The position numbers were made by a program, and so were the translations under genes. The notes below the pieces were generated by a model. The model was not told the origin of the DNA and searched no databases. It saw only the letters and a list, made by a program, of their open reading frames with translations. A stretch of DNA of 64,000 nt from Bhargavaea sp. CC-171006. Lineage in GTDB: Bacteria; Bacillota; Bacilli; Bacillales_A; Planococcaceae. Location: positions 62,001 through 126,000 of the forward strand of contig NZ_QUZH01000004.1 in the NCBI RefSeq assembly GCF_009761675.1, read 5' to 3'. Below are positions 27,692 to 35,631 of this stretch, piece after piece (the first letter of the stretch is position 1; every line of letters starts with the position of its first letter).

Positions 27692-27755
27692 ATCGTAACG
27701 CCCGAATGTTTTCAGAATGTTAAGCTGTTGTTGAAGTTCGTAAAGGGAGGGTTAA
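27692..27755 (-). promoter_or_regulatory. Putative PhoP-activated promoter
   Basis: On the minus strand five hexamers follow each other: TTAACC (27755-27750), TTTACG (27744-27739), TCAACA (27734-27729), TTAACA (27723-27718) and AAAACA (27712-27707). Their spacing is 11, 10, 11 and 11 bp. A -10-like TACGAT is at 27697-27692 and no -35 is evident. The B. subtilis PhoP box is TT(A/T/C)ACA repeated with about 5-bp gaps, upstream of the -10. The fit is good by pattern, not tested experimentally. Confidence 0.6.
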
Positions 27756-27798
27756 GATGGATGATGGTTGAGGCTACGAGTATTTTCGGAAAGAGCTT

Positions 27799-27917
27799 TG
27801 AGTTTAAAGATTCATCGCCTGAGTTAGAAGATTAGTCTCCTGAGTTTGAAGATTAGCGTCCTGAGTTTGAAGATTCATTGCCCGAGTTTGAAGATTAGCC
27901 TCCTGAGTCTGAAGAAT
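27799..27917 (+). repeat. 21-bp-phased repeat array, TGAGTTTGAAGATT core
   Basis: Six cores begin at 27799, 27820, 27841, 27862, 27883 and 27904, exactly 21 bp apart. The consensus is TGAGTTTGAAGATT followed by seven variable bases, often AGCCTCC-like. The sequence differs from the AATGACGAAA arrays but the period is the same. It lies between the end of one minus-strand operon and the promoter of the next. The open frame it creates on the plus strand is a by-product of the period. Confidence 0.88.
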
Positions 27918-27937
27918 ATGTACGTGCGGAACACAAA

Positions 27938-27970
27938 AGCACCCGGGTCATCCGCTCTGACCCGGGTGCT
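27938..27970 (-). terminator. Terminator of the liv-type catabolic operon
   Basis: Perfect 13-bp stem AGCACCCGGGTCA (27938-27950) with TGACCCGGGTGCT (27958-27970), followed on the minus strand by TTTTGTGTT. The stop codon of the CoA ligase (27950-27948) lies inside the stem. Confidence 0.85.
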
Positions 27971-29462
27971 GCATCTCTTCTTTTTTCAATTCCTTTGCCA
28001 TCTTGGCCAGCTTCTTTTTGTCGATCTTGCCGATATCGGTCTTAGGCAGCTCCTGTATGAAAAAGAAATCTTTCGGAATCTTGTAGCTGCCCAAGGTCTG
28101 TGCGCAGTGCCGCAGCAGTTCCTCGGTTTTCGGCACGTTTGCCGGATGGGCTGTGATAAAGGCCACGACGCGCTCTCCCCATTTCCTGTCGGGGATGCCG
28201 ATGACCGCAATCTCCTTGACTCCATCATGGCCGATCAGGCATTGCTCGACTTCCTGCGGGTAGATGTTTTCCCCTCCGGAGATGATCATCTCCTTTTTTC
28301 GGCCTACGATAAAGCAATCCCCGTCTTCATCCAGGGTGGCAAGGTCTCCCGTGCTGAACCAGCCGTCCTTCAGCGCTTCACGTGTCGCCTCCTCATTGTT
28401 CCAGTAATGGGAGAACAGGTGCCGGCCCCGAAGATGGAGTTCTCCGACCTCGCCCGGACGGCATATCCGCCCCTTCGAATCCACAATACGGACTTCGTTG
28501 AACTGCATGCTCTTGCCGACGGCCCCCCGCTTTTTCATCGCTGTATCCGGGTCGATGACAAAGTTATTGGGTCCGGCTTCAGTCATGCCGTATCCTTCCT
28601 TGAAGCGCTCACCTTTTCGCCGGTACGCGTCATACACCGTCTGCGGGCACGGTGCTCCTCCTGAAAGGAAAACGTCCACAGTCGGAAAGTCAGTTTCCCA
28701 GAACAGATCGGTGTCGAGCATCGACTGGTGCATCGTCGGAACAAAGAGGGAAATGGTGGTCTGGTACTCATTCAGTGCACGAATTGCCTCTTCCGGATCA
28801 AACTTCCGTCCGATGACGACAGTACCTCCGGCCATCAGAATCGGAAGGCTGAGCGCATTCAGACCGCCCGTATGAAACAGCGGCATGTAATTGAGTGTGC
28901 GGTCGCGTGCCGACAGGCTCCAGCTGACAATCGTGTTGAGGGCGTTCCAATTGACCGATTGGAAAGTCAGCACGACACCCTTCGGTCGCCCGGTCGTCCC
29001 TCCCGTATAGATCATCATCCACGGATCATCCGGGCGGCAGGCCACCTTTTCTGAGAGGGGGTACACGGATGCCGATGGTACGGAATCAAGAGGTATGGCC
29101 GGAACACCAAGCCCGGCTGCCCGGCCGGCATGTTCATCATCATGCAGCAACAGCGACGGCCCGCTGTCATCCACGATGTACCGGAGCTCTCCCTCGCTGA
29201 GCCGCCAGTTCATCGGAACATAGATCAGCCCCCTGCCTGCACAGGCAAACAGTATGGCGAACAGATCGATCCGGTTGTGGGACAGTACCGCAACCCTCTC
29301 TCCCTTCCGGAGTCCGGCTGAATGGAACGTTTCCACAAAGCCGGCCGTACGAACGGCCAGTTCCCTGTAGGACCAGCGCTGTCCGGTATGTACATCGATC
29401 AGTGCCGTGCTGTCCGGCGTGATTTCCGCCCGCTTCATGATCCATCCGTGATCCGTGTACAT
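27948..29462 (-). CDS. Acyl-CoA synthetase (AMP-binding ligase) of the catabolic operon
   Basis: ANL-superfamily ligase of 504 residues that activates a carboxylate to an acyl-CoA. It has YTGGTTGRPKGV near 155, YGMTEAGPNNF near 300, STGDLATLDEDG, GRKKEMIISGGENIYPQEV and the catalytic TDIGKIDKKKL at the C-terminus. It is more diverged from the ligase at 19795 than a recent duplicate would be. It is the last gene of a nine-gene operon with a branched-chain-type importer, so its substrate is probably what the importer brings in or what the hydrolase releases (for example a short hydroxy or branched acid). Confidence 0.88.
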   Translation of the reverse strand: MYTDHGWIMKRAEITPDSTALIDVHTGQRWSYRELAVRTAGFVETFHSAGLRKGERVAVLSHNRIDLFAILFACAGRGLIYVPMNWRLSEGELRYIVDDSGPSLLLHDDEHAGRAAGLGVPAIPLDSVPSASVYPLSEKVACRPDDPWMMIYTGGTTGRPKGVVLTFQSVNWNALNTIVSWSLSARDRTLNYMPLFHTGGLNALSLPILMAGGTVVIGRKFDPEEAIRALNEYQTTISLFVPTMHQSMLDTDLFWETDFPTVDVFLSGGAPCPQTVYDAYRRKGERFKEGYGMTEAGPNNFVIDPDTAMKKRGAVGKSMQFNEVRIVDSKGRICRPGEVGELHLRGRHLFSHYWNNEEATREALKDGWFSTGDLATLDEDGDCFIVGRKKEMIISGGENIYPQEVEQCLIGHDGVKEIAVIGIPDRKWGERVVAFITAHPANVPKTEELLRHCAQTLGSYKIPKDFFFIQELPKTDIGKIDKKKLAKMAKELKKEEMQHPGQSG

Positions 29463-29480
29463 TCCGCTCTCCTCCTTTTG

Positions 29481-30221
29481 TTACATCATGATCCCGCCAT
29501 CCACCTGAAGAACATGGCCGTGCACATAGGCGGATTCATCAGACGCGAGGAACAGGTATGCATTGGCGATATCCTCCGGCTGGCCGAGACGCCTGAGCGA
29601 GATGCCGCCCTTCATCTGCTCAATTACCTTTTCCGGCATTTTTGCGACCATTGCCGTCATAGTGAAGCCCGGAGCGACGGCATTGACGTTGATGCCCTTC
29701 CTGCCGAGCTCTTTTGCCCATGTCTTCGTCATGCCCACAACGGCTGCCTTGGTAGCGGCATAGTTGGTCTGCCCGAAGTTGCCGTAGACGCCGCTTACCG
29801 AAGAGGTATTGATGATCTTGCCGCTTCCCCGTTCCGTCATGTGTGCAGCGACGGCCTGCGTGCAGTTGAAAACACCGGTCAGGTTGACATCGAGTACCTG
29901 CTGCCACTGCTCTGCCGTCATCTTCATGAGCGTCGCGTCGCGCGTGATGCCCGCATTGTTGACCAGCACATCGATCCTGCCGGTGGCGTTCAGCGTCTCT
30001 TCCACCATCCGGTCGACGCTTTCCCTGTCCGCGACATTCACACGGATGAATCCAACATCCAGGCCGTCAGCCTTCAGCTGCTCTTCCGCTTCACGGCCCG
30101 CCTGTTCGTCAAAATCAGCCAGTATGACCCTTGCCCCTTCTTCCGCAAACCGCCTGCCGGCGGCGAGACCGATTCCGTTCGCTCCGCCGGTGATGATGGC
30201 TGTCTTTCCCTCAAGCCTCAT
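29481..30221 (-). CDS. Short-chain dehydrogenase/reductase, FabG/PhaB-like
   Basis: Classical SDR of 246 residues. The NAD(P) binding motif TGGANGIG is at 12-19, NNAG near 88, the catalytic Ser in NTSSVSG near 138, and the Tyr-Lys pair in YAATKAA near 151-155. This subclass usually interconverts 3-oxoacyl and 3-hydroxyacyl thioesters. In this operon it may oxidise a 3-hydroxyacyl-CoA or 3-hydroxybutyrate-type product. It starts 11 bp inside the 3' end of the hydrolase gene. Confidence 0.9.
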   Translation of the reverse strand: MRLEGKTAIITGGANGIGLAAGRRFAEEGARVILADFDEQAGREAEEQLKADGLDVGFIRVNVADRESVDRMVEETLNATGRIDVLVNNAGITRDATLMKMTAEQWQQVLDVNLTGVFNCTQAVAAHMTERGSGKIINTSSVSGVYGNFGQTNYAATKAAVVGMTKTWAKELGRKGINVNAVAPGFTMTAMVAKMPEKVIEQMKGGISLRRLGQPEDIANAYLFLASDESAYVHGHVLQVDGGIMM

Positions 30222-31119
30222 GCTGCTTCACCTTCTCCGCCAAAAATGATTCGATCGCTTGTTTCAGTCCGTCCAGGTCGTCGATTAGCGGGGAGTGCCC
30301 GTTATCTTCCAGGGGGACGAACAATGCGTTGTTCCCGAGGTCTTTCATGATTTCATCGGCCATCTCTTTGGTGACGACCAGGTCGCGGTCACCCCGAAGG
30401 ACCAGCACGGGCACCCGGATATCCTTCGCCTGATCCGTCCCTTGCGTCACGCCGTTGTGGACAGCGCTGATATTGAATGTGTTCAGCGCGTGGTACACGT
30501 CCGCCAGGTTCCGCTGTGTCAGCATGTCGTCGACGTAGGCTTCATAGCGTTCGGGATCCGGCTGCCGTTTTGTATAGATCGCCGCATTCCAAACCGCTTT
30601 CAGCCCTTCCCGGTTGCCCGTATCGTACAGACCCTGCATCGGCTTCGTCTTGCCCGGATCCGCCTCGATTTCTTCGATGGTCCGGAGACGGTTTTCAAGA
30701 TCCGTGCTCCCGTCCGGCTTCACCCCGTAAAACGGATATCCCCGTGTCGAGGCGGATGCCAGGAGGACCAGTTTTTGCACCGGTTCCGGATGATCTGCGG
30801 TGAACTGCATCGCCACCGCTCCCCCCGTCGACCAGCCGACCAGGCTGAACGTGTCGAGGCCAAGCTGTTGCGTAAAATCATGCAGGTCCTCCGAGAAATC
30901 CCTGATGGATGTGATCCTCTGATTGTAGGATGATCCGCCGAACCCCCTTAGATCCGGAGCAATGACCGTGTACAGCGGATCGAGCGAATCGATCAGGATG
31001 TCCCAGTGCTGCGACGATGTCATGTTTCCGTGGACCAGCACGATGACTTCTTCGCCCCCCGGCCGCTCCCTGTAGGTGATCGTCTCGCCGTTCCCAAGCT
31101 TGACTTTTTTTAACGCCAT
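30211..31119 (-). CDS. Alpha/beta hydrolase, intracellular PhaZ-like
   Basis: An alpha/beta hydrolase of 302 residues without signal peptide. The oxyanion region VHGNMTSS is near 29-36, the nucleophile Ser97 is in GWSTGG, and the general-base His is in DNGHSPL near 280. The GWSTGG lipase box and the length match the intracellular poly(3-hydroxybutyrate) depolymerase PhaZ described from Bacillus thuringiensis. A role on a short-chain hydroxyacyl polymer or ester is therefore plausible, and the adjacent FabG-like and CoA-ligase genes fit. A generic esterase or lactonase is the alternative. Confidence 0.8.
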   Translation of the reverse strand: MALKKVKLGNGETITYRERPGGEEVIVLVHGNMTSSQHWDILIDSLDPLYTVIAPDLRGFGGSSYNQRITSIRDFSEDLHDFTQQLGLDTFSLVGWSTGGAVAMQFTADHPEPVQKLVLLASASTRGYPFYGVKPDGSTDLENRLRTIEEIEADPGKTKPMQGLYDTGNREGLKAVWNAAIYTKRQPDPERYEAYVDDMLTQRNLADVYHALNTFNISAVHNGVTQGTDQAKDIRVPVLVLRGDRDLVVTKEMADEIMKDLGNNALFVPLEDNGHSPLIDDLDGLKQAIESFLAEKVKQHEA

Positions 31120-31135
31120 CCATTATTCCTCCCCT

Positions 31136-32146
31136 TCATTCCGGCCCCCACCTGACTGTCATAGCCCCCCAGGCATAGCCGATCCCTGCACTGACCAGAA
31201 CAGCGACATCTCCGTCCTTAAGTCTTCCCTGCTGCTGCGCGAGCTCAAGGGACAAGATTTGGTCGAACTGACCGATATGGCCATAGTCGTCCAGGTAGAC
31301 CGACTGCTCTTCGCCCAGGCCCAACTGTCCGAGGACATAGTCGTGGGCGGACCGTTTCATATGGAGGATGCCGAGATAGTCGATATCGGCATCCGTATAG
31401 CCGCTCTTCGCCAGAGACCCCCGGATCACCTTCAGGAAGTTCTCCATCGACCGCTGCTCCAGCCGCATCTTCATCCCTTCCGGATCCAGTACGTCCAGGC
31501 GGTACAGGCCGTCACGGAGCGATTCTTCGGTCAGCGGCTGCATCGTTCCCCCGACCGGCACGACGACGTCTTCGGAAAATGAGCCGTCCGTGATGATTTC
31601 GCCCTGAAGAACGGTGTTGCGCCCCAGATCCTTCCGGAGGATCATTGCTCCGCCTCCGGCCGCAAGATTGAACATGAACCGTGTCCGCTCATTGCGGTAG
31701 TCAATAAAATCACCGTTGCGGTACCCTCCGGCAAGCAGCACCGTCCCGATATCCGGATCCGACTCCATGAGGGCAGCAGCCACCTTCATCGCCATGATGG
31801 TCGTCCCGCATCGCATCGCCGCGTCAAACCCCCAGGCATGGTGAGCCCCAAGTTCTTCCTGCATTTTGATTGCTGCGGTCCAGAGCGGATATTCCTTATG
31901 CTCTTCTCCGATATAGATGATGAGGTCAATTTCCTTCGGGTCGATCCCCGCTTTGCGGATCGCCTCCCGTGCCGCCCGGATGCCCATGGCCGCCGTGTGA
32001 TCGTCCTTCCCGGGAACCGGAATCCGGTTGATGCCAAGTTTGGTCCGGACCACTTCTTCCGGAATGCCTGTCATCTCCGCCAGTTGCTCCGCATCAAAGT
32101 AAGTTTCCGGGATATACATGCCCGTGCTTAAGATTCCGACTGCCAT
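31136..32146 (-). CDS. 3-oxoacyl-ACP synthase III-like thiolase-fold enzyme
   Basis: Thiolase-superfamily condensing enzyme of 336 residues (KAS III/HMG-CoA synthase branch). The nucleophile Cys113 is in DAAMRCGTT and a catalytic histidine in LHMKRSAHDY (about H262). The third catalytic position, normally Asn in YGNTSAAS, reads YGHIGQFD (His290), which differs from housekeeping FabH. No other fatty-acid synthesis genes are nearby; it sits in a catabolic/transport operon, so it is unlikely to start fatty acid synthesis. It may perform condensation or the reverse thiolysis on a small acyl-CoA. Confidence 0.82.
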   Translation of the reverse strand: MAVGILSTGMYIPETYFDAEQLAEMTGIPEEVVRTKLGINRIPVPGKDDHTAAMGIRAAREAIRKAGIDPKEIDLIIYIGEEHKEYPLWTAAIKMQEELGAHHAWGFDAAMRCGTTIMAMKVAAALMESDPDIGTVLLAGGYRNGDFIDYRNERTRFMFNLAAGGGAMILRKDLGRNTVLQGEIITDGSFSEDVVVPVGGTMQPLTEESLRDGLYRLDVLDPEGMKMRLEQRSMENFLKVIRGSLAKSGYTDADIDYLGILHMKRSAHDYVLGQLGLGEEQSVYLDDYGHIGQFDQILSLELAQQQGRLKDGDVAVLVSAGIGYAWGAMTVRWGPE

Positions 32147-32158
32147 GGCTCTGCTCCT

Positions 32159-33181
32159 TTATCCATTCTCTTCCGCTTTCGCCTTCAGGACCGGCTGCTT
32201 TGCCTTAATAGCAGCAGCCCGCTTTCCACTGCGCTTCGCCCGAATTTGCCGGAACCATCCGACAATCCCCTGCGGGAAGAAGATCACCGCCAGAATATAG
32301 ACGATTCCGAAGAAGATGATCCACCGTTCGAAAATCGGGTAGTCCCGTGCAAGCCCGGACAGGTAATGCTGGGCAAACTCAATCACCGTGGCCCCGAGGA
32401 TCGGGCCGATCAGGGTGCCGACGCCCCCGATGATTGTCATAAGCAACGCATCCAGCGTGATGTCCATCGTCATGACGCTCGTGTTGACGAAGCGGAGAGA
32501 AACCGAATAGAGCGACCCGGCCAGGCTTGCAAAGATACCTGCAACAACAGACGCCGTCACTTTATAGTGAAGGGTCTTGTATCCGAGCGAGGCGGTCCGC
32601 TGCTCATTCTCCCTTACCGCAATCAGGACACGTCCCATCGGTGACGCAACAAAACGGGACAGAAGCAGATAGACAAGGATCAGGCAAATGAGTGCGGTCA
32701 GGTAAAACATCGTGCGATCCTGGAAAAACTCAGGCGCTCGGAAAGTAAATCCGTCATTGCCGTTCGTGACCGTCCGCCATTTCTCGGCAGCGACCAGGAA
32801 CAGGCCGGAAAGCGCCAAGGTGAACATGGCATAAAAGTGACTTTTCAGCCTCAGCGTGAGGAGCCCCGCGATAAAGCTTATGATGCCCGCGATTACCATG
32901 CCCGCTGCGATCGACAGGAGGAACATGCCGAGCGTCGGCTCCATCCGGTCGAGGATGACGGCGGTCGTATAGGCGCCTACCCCGAAGAACATCGCGTGGC
33001 CGAATGAGACGATACCGGTGTAGCCTAGCAGGATGTCATAGCTCATCGCAAGGATTGAGAAAATGAAGATCTGGGTCAGCAAAATGGTCATCGTCCTGGA
33101 ATCCGAGAATAGCGGGAAGGCGGCAAGCACCGCGGCAATGACGATCAGCCAGAAGTTTTTTCCTTGAAGTTTGGATATCAT
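32159..33181 (-). CDS. livM: Branched-chain amino acid-type ABC permease LivM
   Basis: Membrane subunit of the HAAT-class importer, 340 residues and about nine predicted segments. The family hallmark DILLGYTGIVSFGHAMFFGVGAY is visible near 49-70, and an ARR-like cytoplasmic loop (LIAVRENEQRTASLGYKT) near 185. AGGAGG precedes the ATG, three bases after livH ends. HAAT systems move leucine-type amino acids, urea, amides or other carboxylates; the catabolic partners here argue against a simple leucine importer. Confidence 0.9.
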   Translation of the reverse strand: MISKLQGKNFWLIVIAAVLAAFPLFSDSRTMTILLTQIFIFSILAMSYDILLGYTGIVSFGHAMFFGVGAYTTAVILDRMEPTLGMFLLSIAAGMVIAGIISFIAGLLTLRLKSHFYAMFTLALSGLFLVAAEKWRTVTNGNDGFTFRAPEFFQDRTMFYLTALICLILVYLLLSRFVASPMGRVLIAVRENEQRTASLGYKTLHYKVTASVVAGIFASLAGSLYSVSLRFVNTSVMTMDITLDALLMTIIGGVGTLIGPILGATVIEFAQHYLSGLARDYPIFERWIIFFGIVYILAVIFFPQGIVGWFRQIRAKRSGKRAAAIKAKQPVLKAKAEENG

Positions 33182-33184
33182 CGG

Positions 33185-34048
33185 TCATGCCTCCTTTGCC
33201 GTAAAGAGTCCCTGTGGCCTGAAGATGAGCACGACCGCCATCAGGATCATGTTCACCGCGAGAGACAGAGATGGGACGAAATAAGCCATATAGCTTCCTG
33301 CCAGCCCAACGAGGATTGCCGCGAGAAGCGAGCCCGGGAAACTGCCCATACCGCCGATCACGACGACAATAAAGGCGAGTATGGCGAACTCAAGTCCCAT
33401 CTCCGCGTATACCACACCCGAATACGGGGCCATGAGCGCGCCTGCCAATGCCGCGAGCCCGGCACCCGCCATGAACACGTAGAGAAAGACTTTGTTGATG
33501 TCGATACCGAGCGCCTGCACCATCTCTTTGTTGATGACGCCGGCCCTGACGACCAGCCCGATCTTCGTCCGCTTCAGGATAAACTGGACGACGGCGAATA
33601 CAAGCAGTCCGACGAGAATGATGAACAGGCGGTATTTGATCAAAATGACACCGCCCGCCTCCCAGCTTCCAGAAAGGTAATCCGGTGTTTTTGCCGCGAT
33701 CTGGTTTGGTCCGAAGACGACTTTCAGCATCTCCGACAACACCAGCATGAAGCCGAGAGTAATCAGGATCTGCTGCACGTGGTTGCCGTACACCGGCTTG
33801 ATGATCAGCTTTTCAGTAATAAAGCCGAGGACGACGCCCGTCAGCACGGCTCCGATGACGGAGATGAGGAAACTTCCGGTCACGCCGTAGAAGAAGACCC
33901 CGCTGAAGGCTCCCCATGCGAACAGCCCGCCATGGGCAAAGTTCAGGACGCTCATCAGACCGAATATCAGTGTCAGCCCCGCGGCAAGCAGGAAAATGAG
34001 CATGCCCGTGGCCAGCCCGTTGACTGTTAGATTCAATAATAGATCCAT
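33185..34048 (-). CDS. livH: Branched-chain amino acid-type ABC permease LivH
   Basis: Second membrane subunit of the HAAT importer, 287 residues. The N-terminal GLATGMLIFLLAAGLTLIFG block and the VLNFAHGGLFAWGA motif are the LivH signature. AAAGGAGG precedes the ATG. Spacing on both sides is a few bases, in line with a single transcript with livF upstream and livM downstream. Confidence 0.9.
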   Translation of the reverse strand: MDLLLNLTVNGLATGMLIFLLAAGLTLIFGLMSVLNFAHGGLFAWGAFSGVFFYGVTGSFLISVIGAVLTGVVLGFITEKLIIKPVYGNHVQQILITLGFMLVLSEMLKVVFGPNQIAAKTPDYLSGSWEAGGVILIKYRLFIILVGLLVFAVVQFILKRTKIGLVVRAGVINKEMVQALGIDINKVFLYVFMAGAGLAALAGALMAPYSGVVYAEMGLEFAILAFIVVVIGGMGSFPGSLLAAILVGLAGSYMAYFVPSLSLAVNMILMAVVLIFRPQGLFTAKEA

Positions 34049-34063
34049 TTACATGGCCTCCTT

Positions 34064-34771
34064 TCAGGCGATTCCCAGATAGGTCCGCTTCAGTTCTTCA
34101 TCGCGCACCAATTCTTCCATCCGCCCGCTCTGGACGGTCTCCCCGTCATCGATCAATGTGTAGGTGTCCCCGACTCCCGCAGCCATCGAGAAGTTCTGTT
34201 CGACCAGGATGATCGTCGTCTGTTTTTTCATCTCCCGGATCGCCTCCATCACAGATTCGATCACGATCGGGGCAAGCCCCTTGGACGGTTCGTCGATCAG
34301 CATGAGCCTGTTGTCATTGACAAATGCCCTCGCCATCGCAAGCATCTGCTTCTGGCCGCCGGACAGGTGTCCGCCTTCCTTCTTCCAGAACTTTTTCAGA
34401 TCCGGGAACAGGGTCAGCACATAATCCTGCCGTGCCATTGCAGCTTCGTCTTCTTTTCGCATTGCGACTTTCAGGTTCTCCTCGACGGTGAGTGTCGTGA
34501 AGACCGCCTGATCCTCGGGCACATAGCCGATGCCGCCGTTGGCAATGGAGAAGGTCGGAAGCTTCGTGATGTCCTGCCCGTTATAATGGATCGTGCCGGA
34601 TGTGGCCGGAGACAGCCCCATGATCGTGCGGAGTGTCGTCGTCTTCCCGGCGCCATTGCGGCCGAGAAGTACCGTCACCTCGCCCTCTTCCGCGGTCAGA
34701 GAGACCCCCTGCAAGATGTGATACTGGCCGATATGAGTGTGGACGTTCTCAAGCGTGAGCAGTCTGCTCAT
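34064..34771 (-). CDS. livF: HAAT importer ATPase LivF
   Basis: ABC ATPase of 235 residues. P-loop GRNGAGKTT near 36-44, Q-loop PEDQAVFTTLTV, signature LSGGQKQML and Walker B MLIDEPSKGLAP are present. The ATG at 34771 follows GGGAGGG; a start at 34843 would add 24 residues that read through the end of livG. The true start overlaps livG by 23 bp. Confidence 0.92.
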   Translation of the reverse strand: MSRLLTLENVHTHIGQYHILQGVSLTAEEGEVTVLLGRNGAGKTTTLRTIMGLSPATSGTIHYNGQDITKLPTFSIANGGIGYVPEDQAVFTTLTVEENLKVAMRKEDEAAMARQDYVLTLFPDLKKFWKKEGGHLSGGQKQMLAMARAFVNDNRLMLIDEPSKGLAPIVIESVMEAIREMKKQTTIILVEQNFSMAAGVGDTYTLIDDGETVQSGRMEELVRDEELKRTYLGIA

Positions 34772-35522
34772 GAGGCATCCCTCCCAGATACGCATTTTGT
34801 ACAGTCTCGTTCTGCATGATCTCTTCCGGTGTCCCGTCCGCAAGAAGTTTTCCGTTGAACAGCACCATGATGGAATCCGACAAATCGAGGATCATGTCCA
34901 TCTTGTGCTCGATCAGGAGGACGGTCTTGTTCCCGCCTTCCTTTATGTTGCGGATGACATTCAGGATGGACGGCACCTCTTCCAGTGACATGCCGGCGGT
35001 CGGCTCATCCAGAAGAAGCACTTCCGTATCCAGTGCCAGCAGCATGGCAATCTCCAGCTTCCGCTTTTCGCCGTGGGAAATCTGGCTTGCAATGGCGTCC
35101 GCCTTGCCGTCAAGCAGGACAGTCGATAAAATCTCCATCGACTCCTCCATGAACTTCTTATAAGAACTGAAGTGCCGGAACGGGTTGTACCGTACCCCTT
35201 CCCTTGATTGCACAGCCAGCCGGACATTTTCCAGAACGGTCAGGTTCGGGAAGACGTTCGTGATCTGGAATGACCGCCCGAGGCCGAGCCGGGTCCTCTC
35301 AACAGGTGACAGGCCGTCGAGCAGCCGCCCCTTGAAATAAACACTGCCTTCTGTCGGCTTGAGTTCGCCGCTGATCAGGTTAAAGAAAGTGGTCTTTCCC
35401 GCGCCATTCGGCCCGATCACCGATTTGAATTCGTTCGGCGGCAGGGTGAAGTTCACATGATCCACGGCGGTGTGACCGCCAAATCGGATTGTCAGGTTTT
35501 CCGTCTTTAATATCGGTTCCAT
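34749..35522 (-). CDS. livG: HAAT importer ATPase LivG
   Basis: ABC ATPase of 257 residues with P-loop GPNGAGKTT near 36-44, the LivG-specific LGRSFQITNVFPNLTV and Walker B VLLLDEPTAGMS. The usual LSGG signature is replaced by ISHGEKRKLE, as is common for LivG proteins. GGGAGGAT precedes the ATG. Confidence 0.92.
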   Translation of the reverse strand: MEPILKTENLTIRFGGHTAVDHVNFTLPPNEFKSVIGPNGAGKTTFFNLISGELKPTEGSVYFKGRLLDGLSPVERTRLGLGRSFQITNVFPNLTVLENVRLAVQSREGVRYNPFRHFSSYKKFMEESMEILSTVLLDGKADAIASQISHGEKRKLEIAMLLALDTEVLLLDEPTAGMSLEEVPSILNVIRNIKEGGNKTVLLIEHKMDMILDLSDSIMVLFNGKLLADGTPEEIMQNETVQNAYLGGMPHEQTAHA

Positions 35523-35631
35523 ATCGGGATCCTCCCCTCATTTGTTCCGCCCTTCCGGATACACGCCCGACCGGTGTGCATCCGGAAAGGCGGGACGGCA
35601 GATGCCGTCCGTCTTTCCTGCGTTTGTCAGA

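Noticed and set aside
27846-28664. Plus-strand protein beginning in the TGAGTTTGAAGATT array
   Set aside because: It is a by-product of the repeat period plus the antisense of the CoA ligase; no ribosome binding site.
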